From: Deuterostichococcus epilithicus | Lineage: Eukaryota; Chlorophyta; Trebouxiophyceae; Prasiolales; Stichococcaceae | Assembly: GCA_033439295.1 (NCBI GenBank) | Contig: JAVTLE010000001.1 | Span: forward strand, 558,001-622,000 | Direction of reading: 5' to 3' | DNA: 64,000 nucleotides | Shown here: positions 11,101 to 21,400 of the stretch, one piece after another | How positions within the stretch are numbered: the first letter of the stretch is position 1 | How the letters are laid out: the number at the start of each line of letters is the position of its first letter | The notes under the pieces: model-generated | What the model was told of the DNA's origin: nothing | The model's input: the letters and a program-made list of their open reading frames with translations, nothing else | Database searches by the model: none | Made by a program: the position numbers and the translations under genes

Positions 11101-14100
11101 GAGGACATGAAGAAGGCGGCTGTCGCGCTGCATGCTTTTGGCCCCCAGTTCGTACTGATCAAGGTGCGGCAGCTGTGGCTCAATCCTGGACTTCAGGCGG
11201 GTGACATCCACACGCAGCCACTGGCTTGGCGTGACCGCCAGCTTGCAAGCGCCCCGCAAGCCTCGCAGGATGTGGTCGGCATCAGTCACGAACCCTGGCA
11301 CCCACACGCCTTATGGGTTCCGTCTGCAGCCACTAGCGGCAGCAGGATCGACACATTAAATCATACACGTATATCATACACGTTTGGCAAGGCCGCTGAC
11401 TGATGCGCTGGCGGTGGCTCCCGCTGCAGGGTGGACACCTGGTGTCGGCGGACAGCGGCCGCGACGGCGGCTGTGCCACCGCCGCCGACGTGCTTTACGA
11501 CGGCACCACCATGACGGTCCTGGAGGAGGATGCCATCATGTGAGCATGCCTGCGACGTGCTGAGCTGATGTTCAGCTGAAGTCGTTAAGCGGTATCCATG
11601 TGAAGGCGCAATGTTGTGATCAAATTGACGTGCTTCAACAATGTTGCTGAGTTCCTGTCGAAACCTCTCTTCGCCACAGTCATTGCAAGGAAATCTTTCC
11701 GGAAGGTTTTGGCGCCTCAACAAGGTCAGTCAAACAACCTTCCCTTTGGTGTGCTCAGGACGGGCAACAGCCACGGCACAGGGTGCACCCTGGCCAGCGC
11801 CATCGCCGCGGGGCTGGCCAAGGGCCTGTCGACGCCCGACGCCGTGCGGCAGGTGCCTGTCACCGGCAGCCTGCAGTCTGTGTGCTCGCGTGCTGCGCCT
11901 GGCAGTCCCGTCTAACCGCCCTCCGTCATGGCCGAGCGTCCAGAGGCTGGACGGCTGGCAGGCCAGTGTTCATGATTCTGCCAACACACTCAGGGCGCAC
12001 AATTGGAGCACCGAAGGTTGGGCAGGAGGGAAAGAACTTCGGATACGAATCCAGACCAAGCGACTGCTTCATGCGCGCAGGCCAAGACGTACCTGACGGG
12101 AGCGCTGCGGGCGTCGGCGCCGCTGCGCATCGGCGGCGGNGNNNNNNNGCCCCTCAACCACGGGTGCGCCCGCCACCCAACCCCCCGCCCTGCCACCCGC
12201 CCGCCGGCGCGCCCTGCTGGCGACGCAGCGACACGCAGCCGGCAGAGGTGCAGAATCTGGCCCGGGCGTCTCGCGCGCCCTCCGGTGGCGGGAGGGCAGC
12301 CGACCGGCAGCCGGTTCCGGTCGGCAGGCAGCCGGTCTTGGTCGGAGGGCAGCCGCCGCGCTTTGGCGGGTCCCACGGCGCCCTCACGCGCTCCAGAGTG
12401 CTCCCCAAGCATTTTTGGTGCATCCCCCAACTCAGGTACCAGACCGCGGACTGGGCGGCGCAGGGCAGCCGGCCCACCCCGGAGCGCCGCCGCGACGCCG
12501 ACTACCTGCGCCTCTACGCTGTCACCGACGCTGCCTGCGACGCCCGCCAGGCGCGCGGATACCTGTGACGATACGGCCACGATTGCGTGCCGCCTGTCAG
12601 CCCCTGTTATGGTCACGGTGTTGCAGTCGCAACTTGCGATGCGGTGGCATGGTCGCCGCCTGCGACGCGGCAAATGGTCGCCGCCTGCGGTGCCCGCCAG
12701 GCACACTCGAAGTGTTGTGCAGTGCTTTTGCGGGCAGGCTGAGCGCCGCTGCAGGTGGGAGTCGGCGCTGGCTGGCGGTCACCAGCAGGCGACCATCATG
12801 GTCGTTCATGGTCTAGACTCCCCGTCCTCGAGTCCGACAGGAGCAGGCAGCTGCACGCCCCAGCAGCAGCGACAGCTGAGCACCAAACCACCGAATCACC
12901 CGAATGGCCAGCATCACCAGCGGGCATGTTGCTGTGTGCAGGGACGCAGCACGCCGGAGTCTGTGCGGGATGCGCTCGCGGGTGGCGCCGGCTGCGTGCA
13001 GCTGCGGCTCAAGGGCGCTGACGGCGGCGCCTTCCTGCGCCAGGTGGGAGTTTTAGCGTCCCGTAGCTGCAGTGCCGCATCAAGTGCAGACGCAGGCAGC
13101 TGCGGCTCAAGGGCGCCGTGCGGCAACCTTCCTTTCTGTTTGAAAACAATGTGTACATACATATATCATAATACAGGCGCCCAGTGCGCCTAGCCTGATG
13201 CTTTTGCTGCTATCCAGCACTTGCCCAGGTGTGATGAGGGCTGTCAGCAATGGCGCCCCACCTTGTTGCCACGGACACAGAGCGCGTGCTGCACAACCAG
13301 CAGGGCGCAGCAGCCGGCGCTACCTCCGCTGCCGAACATCGTGACGAGTTCGAGTTCTCATACTCGTCACGATGCACGTTGGCGCAGGTGGCGCCGACAC
13401 TACCAGCAACGTGTGCTGGATTGCGAAATCACATGCTGGCGCCACCACTTACTAGCAATCGCCGTGGCTGACCTTGGCGAGTCTCCTGCGCCAAGTTTGC
13501 TGACGCTGTGTCTTGAAAACGCGAAATCGCAGGCGCGCCAGCTGGTGGAGGCATGCCGGGCGGCGGGCGCGGTGTCGATCGTCAACGACCGCGTGGACGT
13601 CGCCCTCGCTGCAGACGCAGACGGCGTGCATGTGGGGCAGGTGAGCAGCTCAAGATCAGAATTGTATATGCACCCTTGTTTATTCTGTGTGTGTCCATTA
13701 GCATGTCATACAGCAAGGTCTGGTTGCTGTGCGATTGCGCGCATTGGCCAGGCGGGTGTAGGGCTTGGGTAGTTGCGCGGGCGTTGGTGGACACCGAACA
13801 CCGCGCGTGCATGAGCAGCCAGGACGCCCCCCTTCGGGCCGCCCTTGTGCCTGCATGCCATGCTGGGTGCTGATGAACGGCAGGTTGCACTTGCGGCATT
13901 CAGACTGCGCCACCGGCGCCGCCCATGCTTGGCCATTCAGTCGCGTCGAGCGGCCGCAGGTTCCAGTGGTAAGGCTGTAGTCATGGAGGCGCCCGCAACA
14001 GTCATCAATCACGCGTGTGGGAACGTGCGGACAGCATCCCGCCTATCCTGCTTGCACACAGAACGACCAAGCCAAGCGCAGGCTCTGATCGCACTGATAT

Positions 14101-15459
14101 GTGCCCTGGGTGGTACAGACAGTCCCGAAAAACAGTGGTCACATGCGGCGATGTCTCCACAGGATGACCTGCCGGCGGCGGAGGCACGGGCGCTGATCGG
14201 GCCGCACCGCATCCTGGGCGTCTCCGTCAAGACGCCCGAGCAGGCGGTCGCCGCCGCAGCCGCGGGAGCCGACTACCTGGGCGCCGGCGCGGGTGCGGAA
14301 TTGAAATAGAACAGATTCCAAATTCCCCGCCGCCCCAAATCCAGCCGCTGCTTGCATCCGTCCCCACTTAAAAGACCTCTTGAGGTAAGACCTCTTGAGA
14401 TCGCCGCACGACGCGGCGGCCGGTTCTGGGCCCTGCCCTGCTGGGTACAGGCCCGAGGTGGTCATACCATCACGCTGATAAGGGCAGGATGCTCGATTTT
14501 CCTGCTGACATCGGGGTGCGAGTGAGCCAGGGGGGCCGCCAGCGCCCATTCCATCCTCTGTATCTGCACCTGACACCCCGAGCGTGCACGGGTGCGCCAC
14601 CTGAAGTGCACCAGGCGAGCATTAAGCAGACAGACGCAATCACCATGAACACGACACTGTCAATGTCAATGTCACTGCCAGAACCTGAAAGAGCAGACTG
14701 GGCCGCAGGGCCGCAGGCGCTGACATGCAGCCACTGAAACTGTCATCAAAATGCAATGCAAAGATCGCCTCATAGTCTCGGGCATTCAACACCCGCAGTG
14801 TACCCCACCAGCACCAAGCAGACGGACGCAATTAGCCTAGACACGCTCGCCGCCATCTGCGCCGCGGTGGCGATCCCCGTCGTCGCCATCGGCGGCGTGG
14901 GCGCTGGCAACGCTGGGCCGGCGATCGACGCGGGCTGCGCGGGCGTGGCGGTGGTGTCCGCGCTGTTCGACCAAGCCGACATCAAGGCGGCGGCCGCCGA
15001 CATCCTGTTGGTGCGCACTTGTAAAGCTGTACTGCTCCCCTGAGGGAGGGTCAGCCTCCTGAGAGGCAGCTCGGCGCCTGGACCAGCAGGGCACCATCGC
15101 ATCGTCGTTCAGGGGGTGCAGGTGCAGCCCGGGTGCTTGGCAAGCGCACACTGAAGGTGGTGCGCTGAAATGGTGCCGTCTCCTCTGCATGACGTGTTCA
15201 GACCCCCTGCTTGATCAGTGGGTGTGGCGTCAGGGTTCATGGCTGCCCGTCCTGGCTGCTGCAGGCCGTGGCGGACGGTCTGGAGCGGCGACGCGCGGAG
15301 AACGAGGCAACGCTGCTGCGCAGCTGCGGCAGCGGCGAGCCGCGCTCGCCGCTGTCGCAGTCGTTTGCCGCCTTTGCGATGCCGGAGCATGGCGGCAGCG
15401 GCGGCGCCGGCGCCGCCGATTGGCAGGAGCAGGACGAAGAGCTGCAGGCGACAGGATAG
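3310..15459 (+). CDS. TH2-TH1: four-domain thiamine protein: TenA - HAD phosphatase - ThiD - ThiE
   Basis: Twenty-five exons: 3310-3437, 3650-3749, 3954-4028, 4292-4387, 4650-4878, 5014-5274, 5533-5669, 6371-6515, 6876-7417, 7661-7725, 7966-8032, 8341-8497, 8955-9082, 9460-9708, 10415-10613, 11078-11163, 11430-11539, 11759-11852, 12081-12163, 12436-12550, 12942-13043, 13533-13640, 14163-14292, 14799-15010, 15265-15459. Lengths sum to 3,813 nt, open, about 1,270 residues (N gap taken at face value). The first part matches plant TH2 (TenA plus HAD thiamine-phosphate phosphatase), the second plant TH1 (ThiD HMP-P kinase plus ThiE TMP synthase). Two introns use GC donors (4388, 12551). After the HAD part the splice to ThiD keeps frame; if the intron were retained, a stop would follow at about 9102, so two separate genes are the alternative. 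Start ATG 3310 is the first inside the conserved region; 3238 is possible. An acidic 65-residue tail follows ThiE. Confidence 0.85.
4038..4080 (+). repeat. short tandem repeat in intron
   Basis: About three imperfect copies of a 14-base unit related to cttccggagacccc, in the intron after exon 3 of the fused thiamine gene. Confidence 0.6.
5764..5805 (+). repeat. decayed copy of the end of exon 7 (thiamine gene)
   Basis: The sequence reads LLAGLLPEV and closely matches the true exon end at 5633-5675 (LLADLLPE plus donor). It lies about 130 bases downstream, inside the following intron, same orientation, donor region included (gttcgg for gtgcgg). Confidence 0.75.
6160..6310 (+). repeat. two decayed copies of the start of exon 8 (thiamine gene)
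   Basis: True exon 8 starts at 6371 with [19 protein letters not shown]. Copy one (6160-6221) reads [19 protein letters not shown]. Copy two (6261-6310) reads [14 protein letters not shown]. Both are upstream in the intron, same orientation; copy two keeps a cag-like acceptor. Confidence 0.72.
7043..7066 (+). repeat. CAG run coding for Gln inside the HAD insert
   Basis: Eight CAG codons in exon 9 of the fused thiamine gene, at the start of the low-complexity insert between the [11 protein letters not shown] and ITIHANDLE motifs. Confidence 0.9.
8226..8285 (+). repeat. decayed copy of the start of exon 12 (thiamine gene)
   Basis: The stretch matches the exon-12 start at 8335-8390 ([13 protein letters not shown]) at most positions: tgatggagggcctctcggtg here against cgatggagggcttgtcggtg in the exon. 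It lies in the intron just upstream and contains an in-frame stop where YIGD is encoded. Confidence 0.7.
9257..9314 (+). repeat. 29-base perfect-phase direct repeat, two copies
   Basis: Two adjacent 29-base units starting agaccaaccaaggcagacgt differ at one visible base (taatag versus tagtag). They lie in the intron between the HAD and ThiD parts. Confidence 0.85.
9341..9414 (+). repeat. decayed copy of the first ThiD exon
   Basis: The intron stretch reads VLSVSGP...AGIQADI and ends in gccggcatccaggcggacat, identical to the true exon at 9509-9528. The middle has diverged. It lies about 115 bases upstream of the real acceptor, same orientation. Confidence 0.8.
10082..10362 (+). repeat. two decayed copies of the ThiD VVDPVLV exon start
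   Basis: The real exon starts at 10415 ([20 protein letters not shown]). Copy one (10082-10150) keeps tggaggcagtggcagatgcg and ggccgctgctggtgctg. Copy two (10278-10362) keeps a gcag acceptor and reads [20 protein letters not shown]. Neither keeps the ATP/substrate motif VVDPV. Confidence 0.78.
12140..12148. other. assembly gap (Ns)
   Basis: One n, a g, then seven n in the ThiD-ThiE linker after [11 protein letters not shown]. The frame of the total model still closes if the gap length is right. Confidence 0.95.
13092..13140 (+). repeat. decayed copy of ThiE exon 21
   Basis: The block gcagctgcggctcaagggcg is shared exactly with the exon at 12997-13016, followed by a degraded cct-tcct-g tail. 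It lies downstream of the exon, so echoes occur on either side. Confidence 0.72.
14602..14665 (+). repeat. decayed copy of ThiE exon 24 start
   Basis: The copy reads [10 protein letters not shown] where the real exon at 14799 reads [10 protein letters not shown]. The upstream caccagcgagcattaag-type sequence also aligns with caccagcaccaag. It lies about 200 bases upstream in the intron. Confidence 0.75.
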
Positions 15460-16135
15460 CTGGCTATGGAGGTTCCTTCAAGCTGGGGTGATGTCCTCAA
15501 TACTGGGGGCGCTGCCAGCCAGAGGGTGCTGCTGAGCAGATTGGGCAGAGACTTGAGCTGTTGGACGCCCAAACACAGAGCGCCAGGGCAGGAAGCCATG
15601 CCAGCCACCCCTGGGATGGTGCATGCCGTGCAGCATCCAGGTGAGCCGGCCTGGTGCATGGAGGATGCGACTTCATTCTGGGAAGGAAAGGACGTGGGTG
15701 CCACTCTTATCCTGTGTCTGCTACATGCTGCCGCTTGCCCGACACTGATGTATTGCATGAAGGTGAGAGGCGAACCTGTGCGTGTGCACTTGTTGCATCG
15801 TTCTGCCAGTTGACTGCCTTCTATCGATTCCAAACGGGCGAGGCACTCAACATCGAGTGGTTGTTGTGAATTTCAGTGCCTTTCCATTTTCTGGCGTTGA
15901 AGATGGCTGCCACATGAAGCGCATCGCACCTGGTTGGTCTTGCAGACGAGCACATGACCTGTCCACGACAGAGTGTCGCGATGAACGACTGCACTGCGAC
16001 TCCGATGAGTCAGCTAAAGAATTTGCCGAAAGCCTTAGGCAGCAGAGGTTTGCCTTCCAGCCATCCCTGAGGCCAGGGTCATGCAGAGCATGAGAATTCT
16101 CGAGCATCGACCTCCACCAGCTGCGGGCGGTGCGG
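15460..16135. other. 3' region after the fused thiamine gene
   Basis: About 680 bases with no exon I can support on either strand and no repeat seen. Confidence 0.4.
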
Positions 16136-17644
16136 TCAAATGCTGACTAGGAAGTCAGGTAGGGGCCGCCACAGCCACCACGCCACTGCGCACATAAGTT
16201 TCGCAGCGGCTGAGACGCTCAACCCACGGCATAGGGACAGTTGAGCGGCTGGGGCCATGCAGAACGCCAGCGATCGTTTGTAGTGCACGCTTGCTGCAGC
16301 TTCCAGCCAGCGGCTCAACGGTGCGATACAGGATGTCAGGCTGCACTCAACAAGCGCCCTCACAGTCTCTCCATTTGCGCCTGGCCCGACAAGTGTGACA
16401 GGGCGCATGGTCAGCTCTATGCCGTAGTCAGCCGACGCCTGCTCGACGGGCTTGATGTGACTGATGATGCCTGCTGCATTTGCAGTGTGCCCGACGAATT
16501 CGGCCTTGGCCAGGACCAGCCGCGTCGCCATCAAAGCCCAGCTCTGTCGCCGCTGCCCGCATGCCAGCCATGTAGTCTCCCAGAAAGCCACGCTGCGGTG
16601 CAGCGTGTGCTTGCTGGCCCAGGCTCGGGATCTTCTGCCGCGTGCTGGACTATCCGCTGCGGCTGCACGTCCGTCTCCACGCCGCTTGCCGTCCAGAGGA
16701 TCAGCATAGCCGTCTGGGTGTCTGCATCCCCGGACACGTCCTCGACTGACGGCCGCAGGTGCGGCAAGGCCGGGGCACACTCGCGGTCACGACTCTGCTG
16801 CCACCGGTCGCTAAGCCTGCGTCGTCCCGCAGGCGTTTCCGAAATGGGGAGAAGTGAGCAGCAGCAGCTCGAGAATTCAGAGTGCTGTGTAGCTTGTCAC
16901 AATATAAGTCTGGGTCGAGTGTTCGGCTTTCGCGGCTATGATGCTCAAAGGGTTCACCCGGAGTGCTCAGCCTGGATCGAGCTAGCCCAGGCTGCACAGG
17001 CTGCGTGATCCGTCCCTGAGGCGAGCCGGCAGCTGGCCGTGGATGCTGTACCGTCTGCCCGTGTAATTGAGCAGATTGCGAGCACTGCCTGAAATTGCAA
17101 GAGGATTTGGCGAATTGCAGACAGCGTCGGCCACCTGGCAGCAAAGTCACGTGTGAGAGATTGAGAGATGCCTTCGTCTCGGCAGATGCACACATTGCCG
17201 CTCGAACTGTGCACGCCGCCCACAAATCAGCATTGAACCGCCGGCCAATTCGCCGTACACGCCGTCGAGATTGGAGACGAGGCTAAGTCGAGGGGCACTG
17301 GTCCTCTGGCCTTGGTGCGTTTCATAGCCTGTCCGTGCCAGTCTGCGTAGCGTGCTTGAGGCTCTGATTGCTGCGAAACAATTGTCTGGCATGTCTGATG
17401 ACCATCATGCTGGTCTAGCGCCAATACTGTGCCAATAGTCCCACGAACATCTGTCCCTGCATAGCATATACAAGCATCTGAATCTATCCTGACATAAGCA
17501 ATTTTCGCGTAGGACATCCCTTCCATAGGTCCGTGCTGCAGCCATCACGCGAGCGCCAGCACGCCTGAGACTGAGGCTCTTGTTGCGGTGCCGCTGCCGC
17601 CGCAGGCAGCTTAGTTGCAATTGAAGGTTGGCGTGCCCTGCCAT
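16136..17644 (-). CDS. unrecognised minus-strand gene candidate
   Basis: I do not recognise this gene and its exons are not resolved. An ATG at 17644 opens MAGHANLQLQLSCLRRQRHR then NKSLSLRRAGARVMAAA, a basic, Ser/Arg-rich start like a chloroplast transit peptide. Further down, minus-strand frames with protein-like composition include LSLVSNLDGVYGELAGGSM (about 17.28 kb), VEDVSGDADTQTAMLILWTA (about 16.73 kb) and FVGHTANAAGIISHIKPVEQ (about 16.45 kb). No family motif is evident. It would be divergent from the carrier gene and convergent with the fused thiamine gene. These could also be chance open frames in GC-rich DNA. Confidence 0.3.
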
Positions 17645-17749
17645 GACAGCAATGTCGCCTTAAGCTGCTCAGCGCGCTGCTGTAGTGGTACCCAAATCAG
17701 CAAAGTTTCCGATAACCCGCCGCCGAAACACCTGCAGCATCACACAGCG

Positions 17750-18398
17750 TGCTTCCTCCACTGCCAGCCCACCAACCAGCCAGGCACAGCAGCGGCCGCC
17801 GCCGTGGGGCGACGGCAGGGGCGGCCACGGCGGGCGCTGCGCCGGACGTTCGGCGCAGCGGCACTACAGCNTGGGGTGCGGCGNCAGCCGGCGGCAACTA
17901 CGCCGGCACCCCTGCCGCCGCGCAGGCTGTGCTGGCGCAAGGCAACGACCAGTCGCTGCCCCTGTGGCTGGGCCCGCGGCTGCCGCGGCGCGACTGGCGG
18001 CAGCTGCTCGCGGAGCCAGCGCTGGTGCCGCAGCATGACACGCACAGCCTCACGGGCGACCGCCTCCGGCCCGGCGGCGGCGCCGACGGCGGCCACTTGG
18101 CGCCCGGTTCCAGCACGGCAGCGCCTGCAGACGGCGGTTCTTCGACCGCCGCGCAGCCACAGCATATTGCACCAGCTCTGCAGCAGTCCGCAGCTACGAT
18201 GCAGCCGAGACCGCCACCCTCGGGGTCCACAGCTGTGGGCGATCCCAATCTTGGCCTGACCCCCAGCCCGGCCGTGGATGCCACGGCGGTACCGGCCGCG
18301 CTGGACACCGCGACCGCCGCCGCTGGTGCAGCTGGCTCCGGTCTGGCGCCGCCGCTGGCGCAGCAGCAGCGGCATCAGCAGCATCAGCTTCAGCAGCN

Positions 18399-18444
<46 letters not shown>

Positions 18445-21400
18445 CATCAGCGGGCGGCGGCGGGCCCCTTTGGCTATGTCTCGCCGCCGCTGAGGGGGTT
18501 GCTGCCGGGCAGCGGCGGCGGTGCCGGGTGCACAGCCGGCGGTGCTGGAGGTGCGGCGGCCGCGCCGCCGTTGAGCCTGACCGGCGGCGGTGCCGTCCAG
18601 AAGCACCATGTGCCGCCGCAGGCGGCGCCGCCGGGGGCCTGGGCCACCCGCAGCAGCCGCCGCCGCTGCAATCGGATGCGGCGGCCGGCCTCACAGGGCC
18701 GGACGGTTGGAGCGCAGCTGCAAAGGTGAGCGGACCTGGTGGCCTGCTGTGAGCGCCTGTGTTGGGCATAGGCCTCGGGGGACACGTAATGCATCAGCGG
18801 GCCATAGGTCAGGTACAGCTGCCGAAGGATGTGGTTCCGTGCGCTGGTGCTGTCAGCACCTGCCACAAGCGACACGCTATGCAGCTGTGCGCACTTTCGC
18901 TGGATGCAGGAAGAGACACCTTGTGCAGTGTGGCGGGCGGTCATCTGCACTGGGAGGATCATCCAATTATTATGGGACACTAAAGCCACATCATGTTGAT
19001 ATCAGTACCTACACGCTCCTACTACTTGGGTTTAGGCTGCATCACCGTGTCTATACCCAGCGCGGCGGTCGGCACATCATCCACTCAGTAATCGCTGATC
19101 AGAAGCAAGTTCAATTCCATTAAAAGCCAGAAGGCAGGAGCAGCCACTCACAGCCCAACATGCATGTACCCGACATCTGCTTGTGTGACTCAAACTATGT
19201 TCTGTATCTCTGATTTTGTCATCACAAACACAGGAGCCAGAGGCTGAGGAGGAGGAGGGGCAGCTGCAGGCGGAGGAGCTGGCGCATGTGCGGCAGTCCC
19301 TGCGCAGCCGCACGCTCAGCATCCTAACAGCAGGAGGTGCGCTCTGGGCTCCCGCTTTGACACCGCTGGCGCTGTCTCACATGTCCTGGACGATGTTGGA
19401 AGGTTCATGTCAGTTGCAGGGGCCTTTGCCATGGTCGCCGTGGGTGCTGCATCGGTGGCAAGGCCGTGTTTCGAGTCAGCGGCTGCTGCCCGTGGACAGT
19501 GTGCCTGCGTGGCTGCATGAGCGAACACCGTGACGCATCCATGCTGAGGGGCGTGATTGCAGGGCCGGCGGCTCTGCCGAGCGGCGCATGGCGGGCACTG
19601 CAGCTCATGGATGCCCTGGCGCCGCGGCGGCGCGCACAGTACTGGCACAGGCATCGCGTGAGTGCAGCAGTTGTCTGGAATGAAGCTGGTTCATGTTATG
19701 TGGTGCAGGAATTGCGGGAGCAGTCAGCAGGACGGCCACCGCGCCTGTCGACCGGCTGAAGATGATCATGCAGGTGCACGAATACCAAAAATGTGAAAAC
19801 TTATGACTCACCGGGCGCCTGCTGCCATGCGCAGTCTGCCGTCCTCACTGCCGCATGCAAGGGCATGCTTTCCTGGATCGACGTTGCCTCGATCTGCCGG
19901 CTGCGTGCGCGCTGCTTGCTGTGCTGCCTTGCAGCTGCCACCATGTGTGTCTGGCATCGGGCAGATGCAGACGTCCTGCACCTCGGCCATGGCCGTGCAC
20001 ACCTTCCTCAGTTTCGTCGTCAAGACTTACATGCACAATGGAATGGATGCAGATCAACGACGGCGGCACGCGGCTCACGCTGCGGAGCGCCTTCCGGCAG
20101 ATGGCCGCCGAAGGTACGCCATTTGCGATGTTAAGTTTTTGTGTGGAACCATGGGGCCACGGGTGCAGCCGGCCGCTGCCGCTGCTACGATGTGCAGCTG
20201 CAACTGCCTCTGCCCAAACTCAGCCACGCAATTGCCTGGCGACAGGAAGCCGCGAGCGGCTCCATGCCCACAATCCTGTGCCCAATTTGCGTGGCGCTCT
20301 GTCTTCAAGGCAGCAGCGCCGATGCCGTCACCTGTCGGCCACTTCTGAACCCTGGAATCCCGCTTGGCCCCTGAACCCTGGCGCAGGCACGCTGCGCGCC
20401 TTCTTCAAGGGCAACGGCGCCAATGTGGTCAAGATTGCTCCGGAGATGGTGCTCAAACCCTAAACTCTAAACCCAAAACCGCAGGCACGCTGCGCGCCTT
20501 CTTCAAGGGTAACGGCGCCAACGTGGTCAAGATCGCGCCAGAGACGGCGCTCAAGCTGACGTTCAACGACAAGTTCAAGGCGCTGCTGGTGACAGACCCG
20601 CACGACATCACGCCCGCCGAGCGCATGGCCGCCGGCGCGCTCGCCGGCGCCTCCGCTCAGGTGACCACGCTGGGTTTGATACCTCGAGACAGATGCTGGT
20701 GCTTGGTGTGCGAGGGCCTGCTGAGGAGCGACCGCCGGCTGGAAGCCGGCGCGCTCGCCGGCGCCTCGGCCCAGGTGCGGCGCGCCTCGAGTGGCGATGA
20801 TGCCCCGGTGTGCGAGGTGTCAGCAAGGCCTCTCGCACGAATTCAGACCCACCTGGGCGCATGGCTTGCCGGCGTCTGTGCTCAGGTGCGGCGTTTCCGC
20901 TGTATATATTTGGGCCCCGCGCGCAGGGGGGTAGGAGGGCCTTGTCGGATGCAGCTTAGCAGGATGCAGATTACTCAGGCATACAGTCCTCAGTTTGGTT
21001 GACACAGATGCACGCTGATGCCAGCTCACATATGCTGGCGGCAGGCGTATCCACTGTCGCAAGTGCATTGCCTACCGTGGAGTACACGAGTTGCACACTG
21101 CTCCTCGTTGCGCAGGCATCCACCCACCCGCTTCGGCTGATTTGTACGGCTGGTGGCATGCGGTCGCAGTTGTCGCTTCTTTTGGGCATTCACAGGGTCT
21201 GCAATGTGCTATATGCCATGTGCATCAGCTGTGCCTGCTCGCCAGGCGATCATCTACCCACTGGAGCTGATCCGCACACGGCTGGCGGTGTCCCCGACCG
21301 GCACCTACCGCGGCATCTCACATTGCGTGGAGGAGGTGCTGTCGCACGAGGGCTGGCGCGCCTTCTACCGCGGCATGGTTCCCAGCATGGTGCGCGCATT

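Larger units (their letters stand above)
9460..12163 (+). other. ThiD domain (HMP / HMP-phosphate kinase)
   Basis: Exons 14-19. [20 protein letters not shown] is the ribokinase-fold start. [46 protein letters not shown] and GPQFVLIK follow. The anion-hole motif [13 protein letters not shown] is intact. The domain phosphorylates hydroxymethylpyrimidine twice. It runs into a nine-base N-containing patch at 12140-12148 before the ThiE linker. Confidence 0.92.
12436..15010 (+). other. ThiE domain (thiamine-phosphate synthase)
   Basis: Exons 20-24. Motifs: [102 protein letters not shown] and GVAVVSALF. ThiE joins HMP-PP and thiazole phosphate into TMP. Lining up YAVTD to GRS with plant TH1 needs seven residues between them, which fits only if the intron at 12551 uses a GC donor. 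Confidence 0.92.

Noticed and set aside
10270-11307. Minus-strand open frame of 345 codons over ThiD
   Set aside because: It is the antisense shadow of GC-rich ThiD exons and introns; no motif, while the plus strand carries all the kinase motifs.
16241-17008. Plus-strand 255-codon Cys-rich open frame
   Set aside because: Cys richness follows from antisense gca/tgc codons; no zinc-finger spacing or domain; no splice support.
20387-20460. The first GTLRAFF copy as a real carrier exon
   Set aside because: It ends in a stop after MVLKP and duplicates the next exon; including both would break the carrier fold.
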